From Rufibacter sediminis (lineage in GTDB: Bacteria > Bacteroidota > Bacteroidia > Cytophagales > Hymenobacteraceae), in the NCBI RefSeq assembly GCF_014269285.1, contig NZ_JACOAF010000001.1, positions 62,001 through 126,000 on the forward strand: a DNA stretch of 64,000 nt. Direction: 5' to 3'. A program made the position numbers and the translations under genes. Within the stretch, counting starts at the first letter, position 1. Each line of letters begins with the position of its first letter. This document shows, piece by piece, positions 1 to 8,953 of the stretch. A model generated the notes under the pieces. It worked only from the letters and a program-made list of their open reading frames with translations. It was not told the origin of the DNA and made no database searches.

Positions 1-1007
1 TCCAGCGGAAGAATGACTGGCAAACCCAGCTCCTCCTGGTACTGTCTCTGGTAAGCGCGGGCCTGTTCTAAGGTAAGACCGGCGGTATTCAACGTCACGG
101 CCAAGACTTTAGCGCCGTACAGTTCTATCAACTGAATCTCAGTGGATAGCGGCGGTATCTTGAACCCGAGAACTTCATTATCATCAAAGTACACGCGGGC
201 GGGGGCGTGTTGCAGCACCACGTACTTCACCTGCCCCGACACCAGATATTCAGACCCGCAGGGGCCACTTGGGTTGCGCAAAGCGGCCTGGCCTTCCACA
301 AAAAAGACATCGGGTTGGTGTTCTTCATAGCTGGAAACAATGGCGTGCTCCAGTTCTCCGGAGACAAAGTCATTGTAGGTAGAGTCCAGGATGAAACCTT
401 TGCCCCTGCCCTGCATCCAGCCGGTCTGGCCCGTGAAAATCATCTGAGCTTTGAGCCCGGCGGCCTCGGCGGCCTGGGTGAGCAGACGCGTGGTGGTTCG
501 CTTGCCCATGCGCACATCGGTACCCAGCACGGCTACGCGCGGGGCCGGAACGTCTTTGATTTTGCCGGTCCAGAAATGCAGTTCGCTTTTGGGTTTGGGT
601 TTGCGCACGTCAATCAACTGCACGCCGTGCTTTTGCGCCAGCGAAGCCAAATCGGGCATGTCGCTCAGGTATTCATGGAGGCCACTCACAATGTTCATTC
701 CCTCCCCAATGGCCGCCTCAATGTCCTGCTTCATGCTGGCCGGTAATTTGCCACCCTTCGGGGCGATGCCCACCAGACAGTACTGCGCCGTTTCGGGGCT
801 GTTTTTCAGAAAATCAACTAAATCTGCGTATACCGGGATGTTGCGGTTTTTTCCGTCTACGACTTCGCCGGCGTCTTGCCCGGCAGAGACCGCGTCAATG
901 ACGCCAATGATGTTGAACCGCTCGGTGCCTCTGATGAGTCCGTGCGCGGTTTTGGCCGGATACTGGTGGAGTAATCCGTTGGTAAGGATAATGGCATTTC
1001 CGTCCAT
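1..1007 (-). CDS. DUF1611 family protein (DgcN-like), partial at window edge
   Basis: The minus-strand frame opens at ATG 1005-1007 and stays open for 335 codons to the window edge, so the C-terminus is missing. The product starts MDGNAIILTNGLLHQYPAKT and has an N-terminal Rossmann-like half (VIDAVSAGQDAGEVV, then IAPKGGKLP). Near residues 161-172 it has a P-loop-like LGTDVRMGKRTTT motif, typical of the DUF1611 C-terminal domain. Family members (DgcN) act with enzymes of D-glutamate or muropeptide-derived dipeptide metabolism; the exact reaction here is inferred only. It follows the M14 peptidase gene on the same strand after a 92 bp gap, which fits a role in cell-wall peptide use. Residues LKNSPET are encoded by a stretch resembling the intergenic palindrome of this genome (789-822). 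Confidence 0.8.
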   Translation of the reverse strand, partial: MDGNAIILTNGLLHQYPAKTAHGLIRGTERFNIIGVIDAVSAGQDAGEVVDGKNRNIPVYADLVDFLKNSPETAQYCLVGIAPKGGKLPASMKQDIEAAIGEGMNIVSGLHEYLSDMPDLASLAQKHGVQLIDVRKPKPKSELHFWTGKIKDVPAPRVAVLGTDVRMGKRTTTRLLTQAAEAAGLKAQMIFTGQTGWMQGRGKGFILDSTYNDFVSGELEHAIVSSYEEHQPDVFFVEGQAALRNPSGPCGSEYLVSGQVKYVVLQHAPARVYFDDNEVLGFKIPPLSTEIQLIELYGAKVLAVTLNTAGLTLEQARAYQRQYQEELGLPVILPL

Positions 1008-1054
1008 TGTTTGTTAGGGGTTTGGAAGAGGGTGAAGTAAAATAGAGCAACCTA

Positions 1055-1088
1055 TTTCAGGGCTGATTTCGGAAAACCAGTCCTGAAA
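1055..1088. repeat. GTTT/AAAC palindrome, copy R1
   Basis: Imperfect palindrome: TTTCAGGGCTGATTTC pairs with GAAAACCAGTCCTGAAA. It begins 12 nt past the stop of the M14 peptidase gene (minus strand) and ahead of the DUF1611 gene. Confidence 0.7.
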
Positions 1089-1099
1089 CAGGCTTTGGA

Positions 1100-2593
1100 T
1101 TATAAGACCAGGCCGTGGAAGAGGGCGGGTTTTTCTTTGCTGAGGTCGTAGATGAACCCGTTCACGATGGCGTAGCGCACCTGCCCCTCGGGGGTTTGCA
1201 AGGTGAAGTTGGCGCCCCGGTCCAAGGCCAGGGCGTGGTTCACGCGGCCGGATGGCTCCACCACGTTCAGGGGCAATTCTACGGGATTATAGCCCACCGG
1301 CAGCTGCTGAAGCTTCACGGTGGTATAACCCGCGGAGAGTAGCTGGTGGGTTCTTTCTGGGGTGAGTTCTCCCGCGTTGGCCAAGGGTTCTTCGTAGACT
1401 TTGCCAGGCACCAGGTACAGCCCCTCGGCGTTGAGTTCCTCGTAGCCGGTGAACACGCTCATGTCTCCGATCTCTTCCACGGTGCTGCGGTGGTAGAAAT
1501 TCTGGGGCGTATTGGCGGAGATTTCATTACGGATGATGCCCACGTCCAGCAGGGTGTCACGGCCTTTGTCGCGGTACAGGACCTTGCGGAGCACCACGTC
1601 AAACAGGTTGCGTTGGTTCTCCGGGATCTTGAAGTACTCTTTGACATCGTACCTGGTATATTCTTCCGTTCCAATCAGTTGCAGCGCCGACAAAATAGAA
1701 GCAAAGTTCAGTTGCCGGATGTACTGCTTCTCGGGATCGCCGTGGTAGCCACCCGACTCGATCAAAATCAAACTGGTGCCCCATTTCTGGATGTTATCGC
1801 CGAAGGCGCGGGGTTCGTGTTCATCGGAGTACTTGGCCACCTGCCCCGGAATGAACTGCTGGATGCTTTCGTTCATGCCCACGATGGTGCGCATGGCTCG
1901 CTCCCGCACCTCGTTCACGCTCTGGGCGTGGTTATAGGCCGGGGCCAGAAAAGAGATGGTGGCGGGTTTAGCGGTGGAGCCAACGGTGTAGAGGCGGCTC
2001 TGGTCGTGCAGGTTGAACCCAAAATCTGGCTGGATGCTGTCGCGGAGGCTTTTCAGGAGTTTGGCCTCGGGGCTCTGCAAGCGCAGGGCATCGCGGTTGA
2101 GGTCAATGTCCAGGGCGTTCCGCCGAATGAATTTCTCCGCCCCGTCAGGGTTGAGCATGGGCACGAAGTAGAGCGTGTTGTTCTTCAGGATCTCCTCCCG
2201 GATGGGGTTCAGCTCGTCTGAGGCTTGCAGGAAGTTGAAGATGTCCAGCAGCGCCATAGTGGCCGTGGACTCATCGCCGTGCATCTGCGACCACAGCATG
2301 ACTTTGGTTTTGCCGGTTCCGGCCTTGATGAGGTAGATGTCGCGCTTCTCCACTGATTTGCCCGCCACCTGCACCTGAAAGAGCGGGTTTTGGCGGAGTT
2401 TTTCCAAAAGCGGCACCAAATCTCGGTGCTTGAAGCGGCGATGGGTGATGCTGGCTTCTTTGTACTGCGCATGTTGGTCAAACACCTGCCGCGCCATGGC
2501 GGCGGAAGGACTCTGACCCGAAACTAGACTTTGTTGGCACTGGCTCCCCAGAAGTGTCATGAAGGATAAAAAGTAAATAAGGACTTTTCGCAT
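1100..2593 (-). CDS. M14 family zinc carboxypeptidase, exported
   Basis: A 497-residue protein with an N-terminal hydrophobic signal segment (residues 1-17; a Cys at 19 lacks a good lipobox). The M14 metal-binding HxxE motif is in QMHGDEST (H105, E108). The substrate-pocket motif LNPDGAEKF with the NALDIDLNRD element, a later zinc-ligand candidate in NLHDQS, and a candidate catalytic glutamate in LIESGGYHGD all follow in family order. The catalytic domain covers roughly residues 50-320; the C-terminal 170 residues are unassigned. It probably trims peptides in the periplasm. The neighbouring DUF1611 gene suggests peptidoglycan peptide turnover, but dietary peptide digestion is equally possible. 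The start ATG at 2593 gives the signal sequence. Confidence 0.88.
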   Translation of the reverse strand: MRKVLIYFLSFMTLLGSQCQQSLVSGQSPSAAMARQVFDQHAQYKEASITHRRFKHRDLVPLLEKLRQNPLFQVQVAGKSVEKRDIYLIKAGTGKTKVMLWSQMHGDESTATMALLDIFNFLQASDELNPIREEILKNNTLYFVPMLNPDGAEKFIRRNALDIDLNRDALRLQSPEAKLLKSLRDSIQPDFGFNLHDQSRLYTVGSTAKPATISFLAPAYNHAQSVNEVRERAMRTIVGMNESIQQFIPGQVAKYSDEHEPRAFGDNIQKWGTSLILIESGGYHGDPEKQYIRQLNFASILSALQLIGTEEYTRYDVKEYFKIPENQRNLFDVVLRKVLYRDKGRDTLLDVGIIRNEISANTPQNFYHRSTVEEIGDMSVFTGYEELNAEGLYLVPGKVYEEPLANAGELTPERTHQLLSAGYTTVKLQQLPVGYNPVELPLNVVEPSGRVNHALALDRGANFTLQTPEGQVRYAIVNGFIYDLSKEKPALFHGLVL

Positions 2594-2798
2594 GAACCAC
2601 GCTTTTTAAGTGGCGGCAACTTGACAACCAACCCCGAATGCTTTTCAGGGAAAACAGCCAAGGCTCTTCGGGCGGTCAATGTACCCACGAATTCTGGGTT
2701 ACAAAAAAGTTTTCTCCATATTTTGCTCCTTAACGCCCCCAGCAAATCCCTAAACTCACCTTATCCCTCCCCTGCTCAGACGCAAATTCCTCCCCTAC

Positions 2799-2835
2799 GT
2801 TTTAGACCTACTTTCCCAAAAACAAGCCCAAAGCG
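2799..2835. repeat. GTTT/AAAC palindrome, copy R2 (degenerate)
   Basis: CGTTTTAGACCTACTTTCC faces AAAAACAAGCCCAAAGCG. The arms are imperfect. The last base is shared with the two-hairpin element that follows, so the two repeat types sit side by side. Confidence 0.5.
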
Positions 2836-2898
2836 CTTCATCCTTTGGCGCGAGACTCCAGTCTCGTGCCAAAGGATGAAGCGAGTCTCCAGACTCGC
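2835..2898. repeat. Two-hairpin element, copy 1
   Basis: Hairpin one spans 2835-2882: GCTTCATCCTTTGGC, an inner CGAGAC/GTCTCG stem, then GCCAAAGGATGAAGC. This gives about 23 paired positions with one G-T. Hairpin two spans 2881-2898: GCGAGTCT-CC-AGACTCGC. The arrangement and the GGATGA linker recur at 46174-46226. No coding sequence covers it; it lies in the 475 bp gap between tsaD and the M14 gene, which otherwise shows nothing recognisable. Confidence 0.85.
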
Positions 2899-3020
2899 CG
2901 GAATCCACCGGCATTTCGGCAGTAGCAAAAAGGAAGGGAAATTTACGGGTGACCAGAACAATACCAGATAGGATAATCAACTAGAGTTCTGACTTTAATA
3001 CGTGCAAACCAGTACCCGCC

Positions 3021-3058
3021 TGTTTCGGGTGTGATTTTCCAAAAACAGGCCCGAAACA
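3021..3058. repeat. GTTT/AAAC palindrome, copy R3
   Basis: TGTTTCGGGTGTGATTTTCC faces AAAAACAGGCCCGAAACA. It lies about 10 nt beyond the tsaD stop codon on the minus strand. Confidence 0.75.
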
Positions 3059-3068
3059 GCGGAGCAAA

Positions 3069-4073
3069 CTAAACTTTCAGGCGGGGATCTGGGCTGGCGT
3101 ATTGCGTTGTGAAATCACCGGCCAGGTACTGGTAGTGGGCGGCCATGGCGATCATGGCGGCGTTGTCGGTGCAGTACTCGAAGGCCGGGATGTACACGTT
3201 CCAGCCGTGTTTTTGGGCATATTCCTGTAAAGTAGCCCGTAAACCCGAGTTGGCTGACACACCTCCGGCAATGGCAATTTCCTTTATGCCCAGCTCTTTG
3301 GCGGCCAGTACCAGTTTCTTCATGAGCGTCTGGATGAGCGTCCACTGGATACTGGCGCAGATATCGTTTAAGTGGTTCTGCACGAAATCGGCCTCGGCGG
3401 CGGAGTTCTTCTTCACAAAGTTGAGGATGGACGTTTTGATGCCGCTGAAGGAGAAATCATAGCCGTCCATGTTCACGATGGGGAACGGGAACCGGTTGGG
3501 GTCTCCGGTGGCCGCCAGTTTGTCCAGCATGGGTCCGCCGGGGTACGGCAAGCCCAGCAGCTTCGCTGATTTGTCAAAGGCCTCGCCCACGGCGTCATCG
3601 GTGGTCTGGCCCAGCACTTCCATGTCCAGGTGGCTGCGCACGAGCACAATCTGGGTATGGCCGCCGCTCACGGTGAGGCACAGGAACGGAAAGTTGGGCT
3701 TGGGATCGTCAATGAAATGGGCCAGGATGTGGGCCTGCATGTGGTTCACCTCAATGAGCGGCAGATTGAGGCCCAGGGCGAACGATTTGGCGAACGAGCA
3801 GCCTACCAGCAGCGCGCCCAAAAGTCCGGGGCCGCGGGTGAAGGCCACCGCATCTAATTGGCTTTTTGCTATATTTGCTTTTTGGAGCGCCTGGGAAACC
3901 ACGGGGATGATGTTTTGCTGGTGGGCCCGCGAGGCTAACTCTGGCACCACTCCGCCGTATTGCTCATGGATTGCCTGCGTGGCTACAATGTTTGACAGCA
4001 CCTGGCCGTTTTGAATGACAGAAGCGGAGGTTTCATCACACGACGATTCAATTGCTAAAAGTGTAGGGTTCAT
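3069..4073 (-). CDS. tsaD: tRNA N6-adenosine threonylcarbamoyltransferase TsaD
   Basis: A 334-residue Kae1/TsaD/Qri7 family protein that transfers threonylcarbamoyl to A37 of ANN-decoding tRNAs, with TsaB and TsaE as partners (not in this window). Visible motifs are AIESSCDETS at residues 7-16, the metal-binding pair in VNHMQAHILA (H111, H115), TVSGGHTQI, and IAGGVSANSGLR near residue 270. The start is set at ATG 4071-4073 (MNPTLLAIESSCDET), because the frame upstream adds a hydrophobic stretch not normal for the family. It is divergent from the tamB-like gene, with only 6 bp between the two start codons. Confidence 0.96.
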   Translation of the reverse strand: MNPTLLAIESSCDETSASVIQNGQVLSNIVATQAIHEQYGGVVPELASRAHQQNIIPVVSQALQKANIAKSQLDAVAFTRGPGLLGALLVGCSFAKSFALGLNLPLIEVNHMQAHILAHFIDDPKPNFPFLCLTVSGGHTQIVLVRSHLDMEVLGQTTDDAVGEAFDKSAKLLGLPYPGGPMLDKLAATGDPNRFPFPIVNMDGYDFSFSGIKTSILNFVKKNSAAEADFVQNHLNDICASIQWTLIQTLMKKLVLAAKELGIKEIAIAGGVSANSGLRATLQEYAQKHGWNVYIPAFEYCTDNAAMIAMAAHYQYLAGDFTTQYASPDPRLKV

Positions 4074-4079
4074 ATTCCG

Positions 4080-7000
4080 TTGGAGACGCAAGACCAAGAA
4101 GAAACTCAAGAAAAAAAGAAAAACTACCCGCAAGTTATAGCAAAAGCTCTGTTAAAAATAATTCTGGGCGTGCTTATCCTGGCGATAGTACTGGTGGGGG
4201 GACTCGCCCTGGCTTTGCGTTTTCCGTCGGTTCAAACCAGCGTGGCCCAAAAGGCCGCCAGCATGCTCTCCGAAACCATCCACCACCAGGTGACCATTGG
4301 CCGGGTAGACATCCGGTTCTTCAAGAGCGTGGTGCTGGAGGAGGTGCGGGTGCTGGACCGCCAGAAAAAGACGCTTTTCTACATAGGTGAAGCCGATGCC
4401 GACATTGGTTTTTTTCAGCTTTTCACCTCAGACCAGCTGCACATCCCGCTGTTTGCCAAAAAGGAAATCCGGATTCCCATTCCTAAATTTCAGCCGAACA
4501 AGCTGCACATCGCTTCGCTCACCCTCACCCGGCCCGAGGCCAACCTCATCAAATACGCAGGCACGGACACGCTGAACATGAGCACGTTCATCACGGCTCT
4601 GTCTAACCTCGTCACCAAAGACACCACTCAGGCCAAAGCACCCTTCGATTTCAAGATTGACGAGATCGTCCTGAAACAAGGGCTGTTCACCTACCACAAC
4701 TACAACATCCCGCGCACCGACTACGGCCTGGATTACCAGCACATGGACCTGGAGCGGATTAATGGCCGTTTTTCCGAAATCGATATCAAAGGAGACACCA
4801 TCCATACGGTGGTGACCAGCCTCACCACCCAGGACCGGCGGTCAAAAACCTTTCTCAAGGACCTGGACACCCGCATGACCTTCGCGCCTACGTTCTGGGA
4901 GTGGGATAATCTGAACCTGCGCGTGAACGACAGCCACCTGGCCAAGTACGTGCGCTTTGATTACCGGCAGTTCTGGGACTTCAAGGAGTTCAATGACAGC
5001 ATGAACGTGACCGCCACCTTTGACAGCACCTACGTGACCTCAGACGACATTGCGCTGTTTGCCCCCGTGCTCAAAGACTGGAACGAAAAGGTGCTGCTCT
5101 CGGGCAAGGTGAAGGGGAAAGTGAAGAATTTTAGGGCCGAGGACATTGACGTGCGATACGGGCAGTACACCCACATTGTAGGCGACATTGCCGCCGACGG
5201 GCTGCCCAATTTCAAAAACACCTTCGCAGACCTGAACCTGGAACGCACCACCCTCAATGCCCGCGACCTCAAGAAGTTTCTGCCTAAGAAAGCCTACGAG
5301 ATGGCCGCCCGCGCTGGTACGGTGACACTGGAGGGCGAGTTCACCGGTTTCTATAATGACTTTGTGGCCAACGGCGCTTTCCAGACTGCGCTGGGCAATC
5401 TGGTGTCTGACATCAACCTCAAGTTTGACAAGAACAACATTGACAAATCGGCGTACCGGGGGTACCTGAAGACCAGCGGCTTTGACGTGGGCGGCCTGTT
5501 GGGGGACCGAAGTGTCATCAAGAAAGTAGCCCTGGACGGCCGGGTGACGGGCAGCGGCTTCAGTCTAGCCACCGCCCGCCTGAACGTAGACGCCACCATC
5601 AACGCGCTCAACCTAAACAACTACAACTTCCGGAACATTGTGGTGAACGCCGACCTGAGCCGCCAAACCTTCAACGGTGACCTCCGCATCAACGACCCCA
5701 ACCTGAAGATGACGGCCAGCGGCCAGATTAACCTGCAGAACAACCGGCAGGTGTTTGACCTGAAAACCAGCATCAAAAGCGCCGATTTGCGGGCCCTGGG
5801 CTTCACGGAGCAGGGCATTGTGCTTTCCACCGACGCCGACGTGGATTTCATTGGCGTTAAACTGGACGAGATTGCCGGGCTGGCCAACTTTAAGAACACC
5901 AAACTCCTGTACGGCGGCAAGCAGGTAGACATTGACTCGCTCACCATTGAGTCTCATTTCCATGACGGCATCCGGGAACTGCACGTGGGTTCTGAGGTAC
6001 TGGCGCTGCAGGCGGGCGGCAATTTCCTTTACTCCACGTTCTTCCGGGATCTGCAGACGCTGTATGAAGAGTACCGCCTGAACCTGGAGAACAATCCCCT
6101 CAAGATTGAGAACTACTACCGTCGCAAATCATCGGCTCCGCCGGCATATTATGAGGTGGATCTGGACGTGCATTTGCGGCACATCAACCCGGTGCTGCAC
6201 GCCTTCGCCCCGGATATCTCTATTTCAGATTTCTCCCGGCTGGAAGGTACTTTCCGTAACGGCCCCACCTCGGTATTAAGCCTTGTCAGCCAGATTGATA
6301 CCATTATGTACGGCAAGAATGAGTTTTACCAGAACAACATAGAACTTACCTCGTCTAAACTCTGGAACACGCCAGACGTGCTGGCCAACGCCATCATCAC
6401 CTCAGAGCGCCAGAAACTGGGCAATGCCGGAGACACCGAGAAGCTGTACGTGGAGGGTGTCTGGAACGAACGCGTCATCAGTTTCTCCAGCAACATCGCG
6501 CAGACCGGCACCACCAACCGCGCCAACATCAGCGGCAACGTGTCCTTTGAGCGCGACCAGATTCAGGTGGTTTTCAACCGGTCCAACATCAACGTGCTGG
6601 ACAAAGTCTGGAACATCTCCCCCAACAACACCATTGTGTATGACGATGGCGCCATCCGGTTCGATAACGTCACTTTGTCCAACGGCCCGCAGAGCGTGAA
6701 CATTTTTGGGGTACTTTCCAGAAATCCGCAGGATTTGCTCACGGTGAGCTTGGCCAACTTCCGGCTGGAGAACCTCAACCCGCTCCTCCCCGATAAGATT
6801 GACGGCCGCCTGAACGGCGAGCTGCAGCTGAAGGACCTTTATAATGACGTGAACCTGACCTCGCGCATGGCCGTGGACACGTTCATGATCGGGAATCAGC
6901 TGATTGGGAACGTGGCGGGCACCACCACCTGGGACAACCGCCAGAAACACATGAACGTGGACCTCGGCATCAGCCGGGACAGCAAAAAAGTACTCTCGCT

Positions 7001-8738
7001 CACCGGTACCTACGACCCCAGCGCCGACAAAGAGCAACTGGATCTGCTGGCCGTGCTGGACGATGCCCAGATGAAGCTGGTAGAACCGGTCCTGAAAACC
7101 ATTATGTCTGATCTGGGCGGCACCATGGACGGCCGCGTCCGGATCACGGGCAAGTTATCTGGGCCTATTCTGAAAGGCTCCGTGATGGTGACCGATGGCT
7201 CCTTCGTGTTCAATTACCTCAACACGAAGTACACGTTCTCTGACCGGGTTTTCTTCTCTGAGAATGACATTTCCTTCCAGAACGTGCGCATCCGGGACAT
7301 TTACAACAACGTGGCTATATTGAATGGCGGTATTTTCCATGACGGGTTCCAGAACATGGTGCTGGACCTGAGGGCCCGGTTTAACCGGTTCATGGTCCTG
7401 AACACCACCCGCGCCGACAACCCACTTTATTACGGAACCGCCTTCGCCACCGGCGAGGTGACCGCCCTAGGCGCTACCTCCAACCTGCAGGTGAACATTA
7501 CCGCCAAAAGCGAGAACAACACCAGCATTGCCATTCCGCTGGACAACACCTCGTCGCTGGAACGGCAGAACTTCATCACGTTCGTGAACAACAACCCCGC
7601 CAAGCAGGACAGCGCCGGCACGGCCACGCCCATTGTGCAGAAACAGGTGGATTTGAGCGGCATCCGGCTGAACTTCAACCTGGACGTGGATGAGAACGCC
7701 TACATAGAACTGATTTTCGACGAACGCACCGGGGACATCATCCGGGGGAAAGGCCGCGGCAACATCCGGATGGAGATTGACACCCGCGGCGAGTTTGCGA
7801 TGTACGGAAACTACGAGATTGTGCAGGGGCGCTACAACTTCACCATGCTGGGCCTCATTAACAAGGAATTTAACGTGCGCCCCGGCGGCACGGTCACCTG
7901 GAACGGCAATCCGCTGGAAGGCCTCCTGAAGATTTCGGCCACTTACACCCAACGTGTCTCGCTGGTCCCTATCCTGAACAATCTCTCTACGGAGGAGCGG
8001 CAGTCGGCGGCGGCGCAGACGCGGTACCCAGTGACGGCGGTCATGGACCTGGACGGACCTCTCACCACACCCCAGATCAGGCTGAACCTGGAGTTCAATG
8101 ACACGCCCAGCCTGCTCGAAGATCAGATTACCCGCTATCTGAACAACATCCGGAACGATGAACAGGAGCTGAATCGGCAGGTTTTCTCCCTTTTGGCCCT
8201 AAAACGCCTTTCCTCGCAGGACGAATTGCAGGTAGGGCTAGGCGTGGGTGACCTGGGCAGCAGCGTGGGCGAACTTTTCTCTAACCAGCTCAGCTACTGG
8301 CTTTCCCAGATTGACACCAACCTGGAAGTGGACATCGGGGTAAGCGGCAACGGAAACCAGGTACTGGACGATGTACAGCTGCGCTTAAGCTACACCTTTA
8401 TGGAGGGCCGCCTGAAAGTGACCCGCGAGGGCAGCGTGAACAATAACCGCCTGGGGAGCAACCGTTCCACCGCCGCCGGTGACTGGTCTGTGGAGTATTA
8501 CCTGAGCCAGAGCGGACAGCTGCGGTTGCGGGCTACCTATGAGACCACCCCGCGGGACTTTGAAGCGAGCGCCACCTCCAGCCGGCAGACGGTGAGTATC
8601 CTGCATCAGGCCAACTTTGACCGGTTCGGGGAGCTGTTCCGGCGCCGGAAACTGAGCAAACGCGCCCAGCGCGCCGCCGAACGGGAACGCACCATCAAGC
8701 TGGAAGACGATACGCCCACGCCCATTCAGAACCTCTGA
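4080..8738 (+). CDS. TamB-like translocation/assembly module protein (DUF490)
   Basis: A 1552-residue protein with a basic N-terminus and one transmembrane anchor (about residues 24-48). A very long region of repeating amphipathic beta segments follows, typical of AsmA/TamB bridge proteins, and a DUF490-like C-terminal part (about residues 1050-1500) contains the FNVRPGGTVTWNGNPL motif that family members share. Such proteins span the periplasm and serve outer-membrane protein insertion or lipid transport. The start is TTG 4080; an in-frame stop at 4056-4058 excludes anything further upstream, and no upstream ATG exists. The promoter must lie inside tsaD or be shared with it. The C-terminus is basic and rich in RR/KR, as in other Bacteroidota homologues. 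Confidence 0.9.
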   Translation: METQDQEETQEKKKNYPQVIAKALLKIILGVLILAIVLVGGLALALRFPSVQTSVAQKAASMLSETIHHQVTIGRVDIRFFKSVVLEEVRVLDRQKKTLFYIGEADADIGFFQLFTSDQLHIPLFAKKEIRIPIPKFQPNKLHIASLTLTRPEANLIKYAGTDTLNMSTFITALSNLVTKDTTQAKAPFDFKIDEIVLKQGLFTYHNYNIPRTDYGLDYQHMDLERINGRFSEIDIKGDTIHTVVTSLTTQDRRSKTFLKDLDTRMTFAPTFWEWDNLNLRVNDSHLAKYVRFDYRQFWDFKEFNDSMNVTATFDSTYVTSDDIALFAPVLKDWNEKVLLSGKVKGKVKNFRAEDIDVRYGQYTHIVGDIAADGLPNFKNTFADLNLERTTLNARDLKKFLPKKAYEMAARAGTVTLEGEFTGFYNDFVANGAFQTALGNLVSDINLKFDKNNIDKSAYRGYLKTSGFDVGGLLGDRSVIKKVALDGRVTGSGFSLATARLNVDATINALNLNNYNFRNIVVNADLSRQTFNGDLRINDPNLKMTASGQINLQNNRQVFDLKTSIKSADLRALGFTEQGIVLSTDADVDFIGVKLDEIAGLANFKNTKLLYGGKQVDIDSLTIESHFHDGIRELHVGSEVLALQAGGNFLYSTFFRDLQTLYEEYRLNLENNPLKIENYYRRKSSAPPAYYEVDLDVHLRHINPVLHAFAPDISISDFSRLEGTFRNGPTSVLSLVSQIDTIMYGKNEFYQNNIELTSSKLWNTPDVLANAIITSERQKLGNAGDTEKLYVEGVWNERVISFSSNIAQTGTTNRANISGNVSFERDQIQVVFNRSNINVLDKVWNISPNNTIVYDDGAIRFDNVTLSNGPQSVNIFGVLSRNPQDLLTVSLANFRLENLNPLLPDKIDGRLNGELQLKDLYNDVNLTSRMAVDTFMIGNQLIGNVAGTTTWDNRQKHMNVDLGISRDSKKVLSLTGTYDPSADKEQLDLLAVLDDAQMKLVEPVLKTIMSDLGGTMDGRVRITGKLSGPILKGSVMVTDGSFVFNYLNTKYTFSDRVFFSENDISFQNVRIRDIYNNVAILNGGIFHDGFQNMVLDLRARFNRFMVLNTTRADNPLYYGTAFATGEVTALGATSNLQVNITAKSENNTSIAIPLDNTSSLERQNFITFVNNNPAKQDSAGTATPIVQKQVDLSGIRLNFNLDVDENAYIELIFDERTGDIIRGKGRGNIRMEIDTRGEFAMYGNYEIVQGRYNFTMLGLINKEFNVRPGGTVTWNGNPLEGLLKISATYTQRVSLVPILNNLSTEERQSAAAQTRYPVTAVMDLDGPLTTPQIRLNLEFNDTPSLLEDQITRYLNNIRNDEQELNRQVFSLLALKRLSSQDELQVGLGVGDLGSSVGELFSNQLSYWLSQIDTNLEVDIGVSGNGNQVLDDVQLRLSYTFMEGRLKVTREGSVNNNRLGSNRSTAAGDWSVEYYLSQSGQLRLRATYETTPRDFEASATSSRQTVSILHQANFDRFGELFRRRKLSKRAQRAAERERTIKLEDDTPTPIQNL

Positions 8739-8741
8739 CCT

Positions 8742-8780
8742 GCTTTGAGCCTGTTTTCCTGAAAATAGCCCTAAAACGGA
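8742..8780. repeat. GTTT/AAAC palindrome, copy R4
   Basis: GCTTTGAGCCTGTTTTCC faces GAAAATAGCCCTAAAACGG. It starts 3 nt after the tamB-like stop codon. Confidence 0.75.
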
Positions 8781-8860
8781 AAGCTCGCCCCTACAACCTG
8801 CCGGTGGAGGTACGCGTTTACTCCTCCATTCATGGCGTAAATGTCCTGTTTGGGCGTTGT

Positions 8861-8898
8861 CGTTTAGAGGCTCTTTTACAGAAATTAGGTTAAAAACG
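8861..8898. repeat. GTTT/AAAC palindrome, copy R5
   Basis: CGTTTAGAGGCTCTTTTAC faces GAAATTAGGTTAAAAACG. It is the second copy in the tamB-ftsX gap and lies just upstream of the predicted ftsX promoter. Confidence 0.65.
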
Positions 8899-8930
8899 CT
8901 CCTCTGGCCGTTCTTCTTCTAAATAATTAC

Positions 8931-8938
8931 TATTTTTG
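8931..8938 (+). promoter_or_regulatory. Predicted -7 box of the ftsX operon
   Basis: TATTTTTG fits the Bacteroidota -7 consensus TAnnTTTG. It lies 15 bp before ATG 8954, which predicts a very short leader. No clear -33 TTG is seen. Confidence 0.55.
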
Positions 8939-8953
8939 CCCGCACACGTTTCT

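Noticed and set aside
1346-2221. 291-codon plus-strand frame opposite the M14 peptidase gene
   Set aside because: Shadow frame created by codon bias; the minus-strand frame has the zinc-binding motifs.
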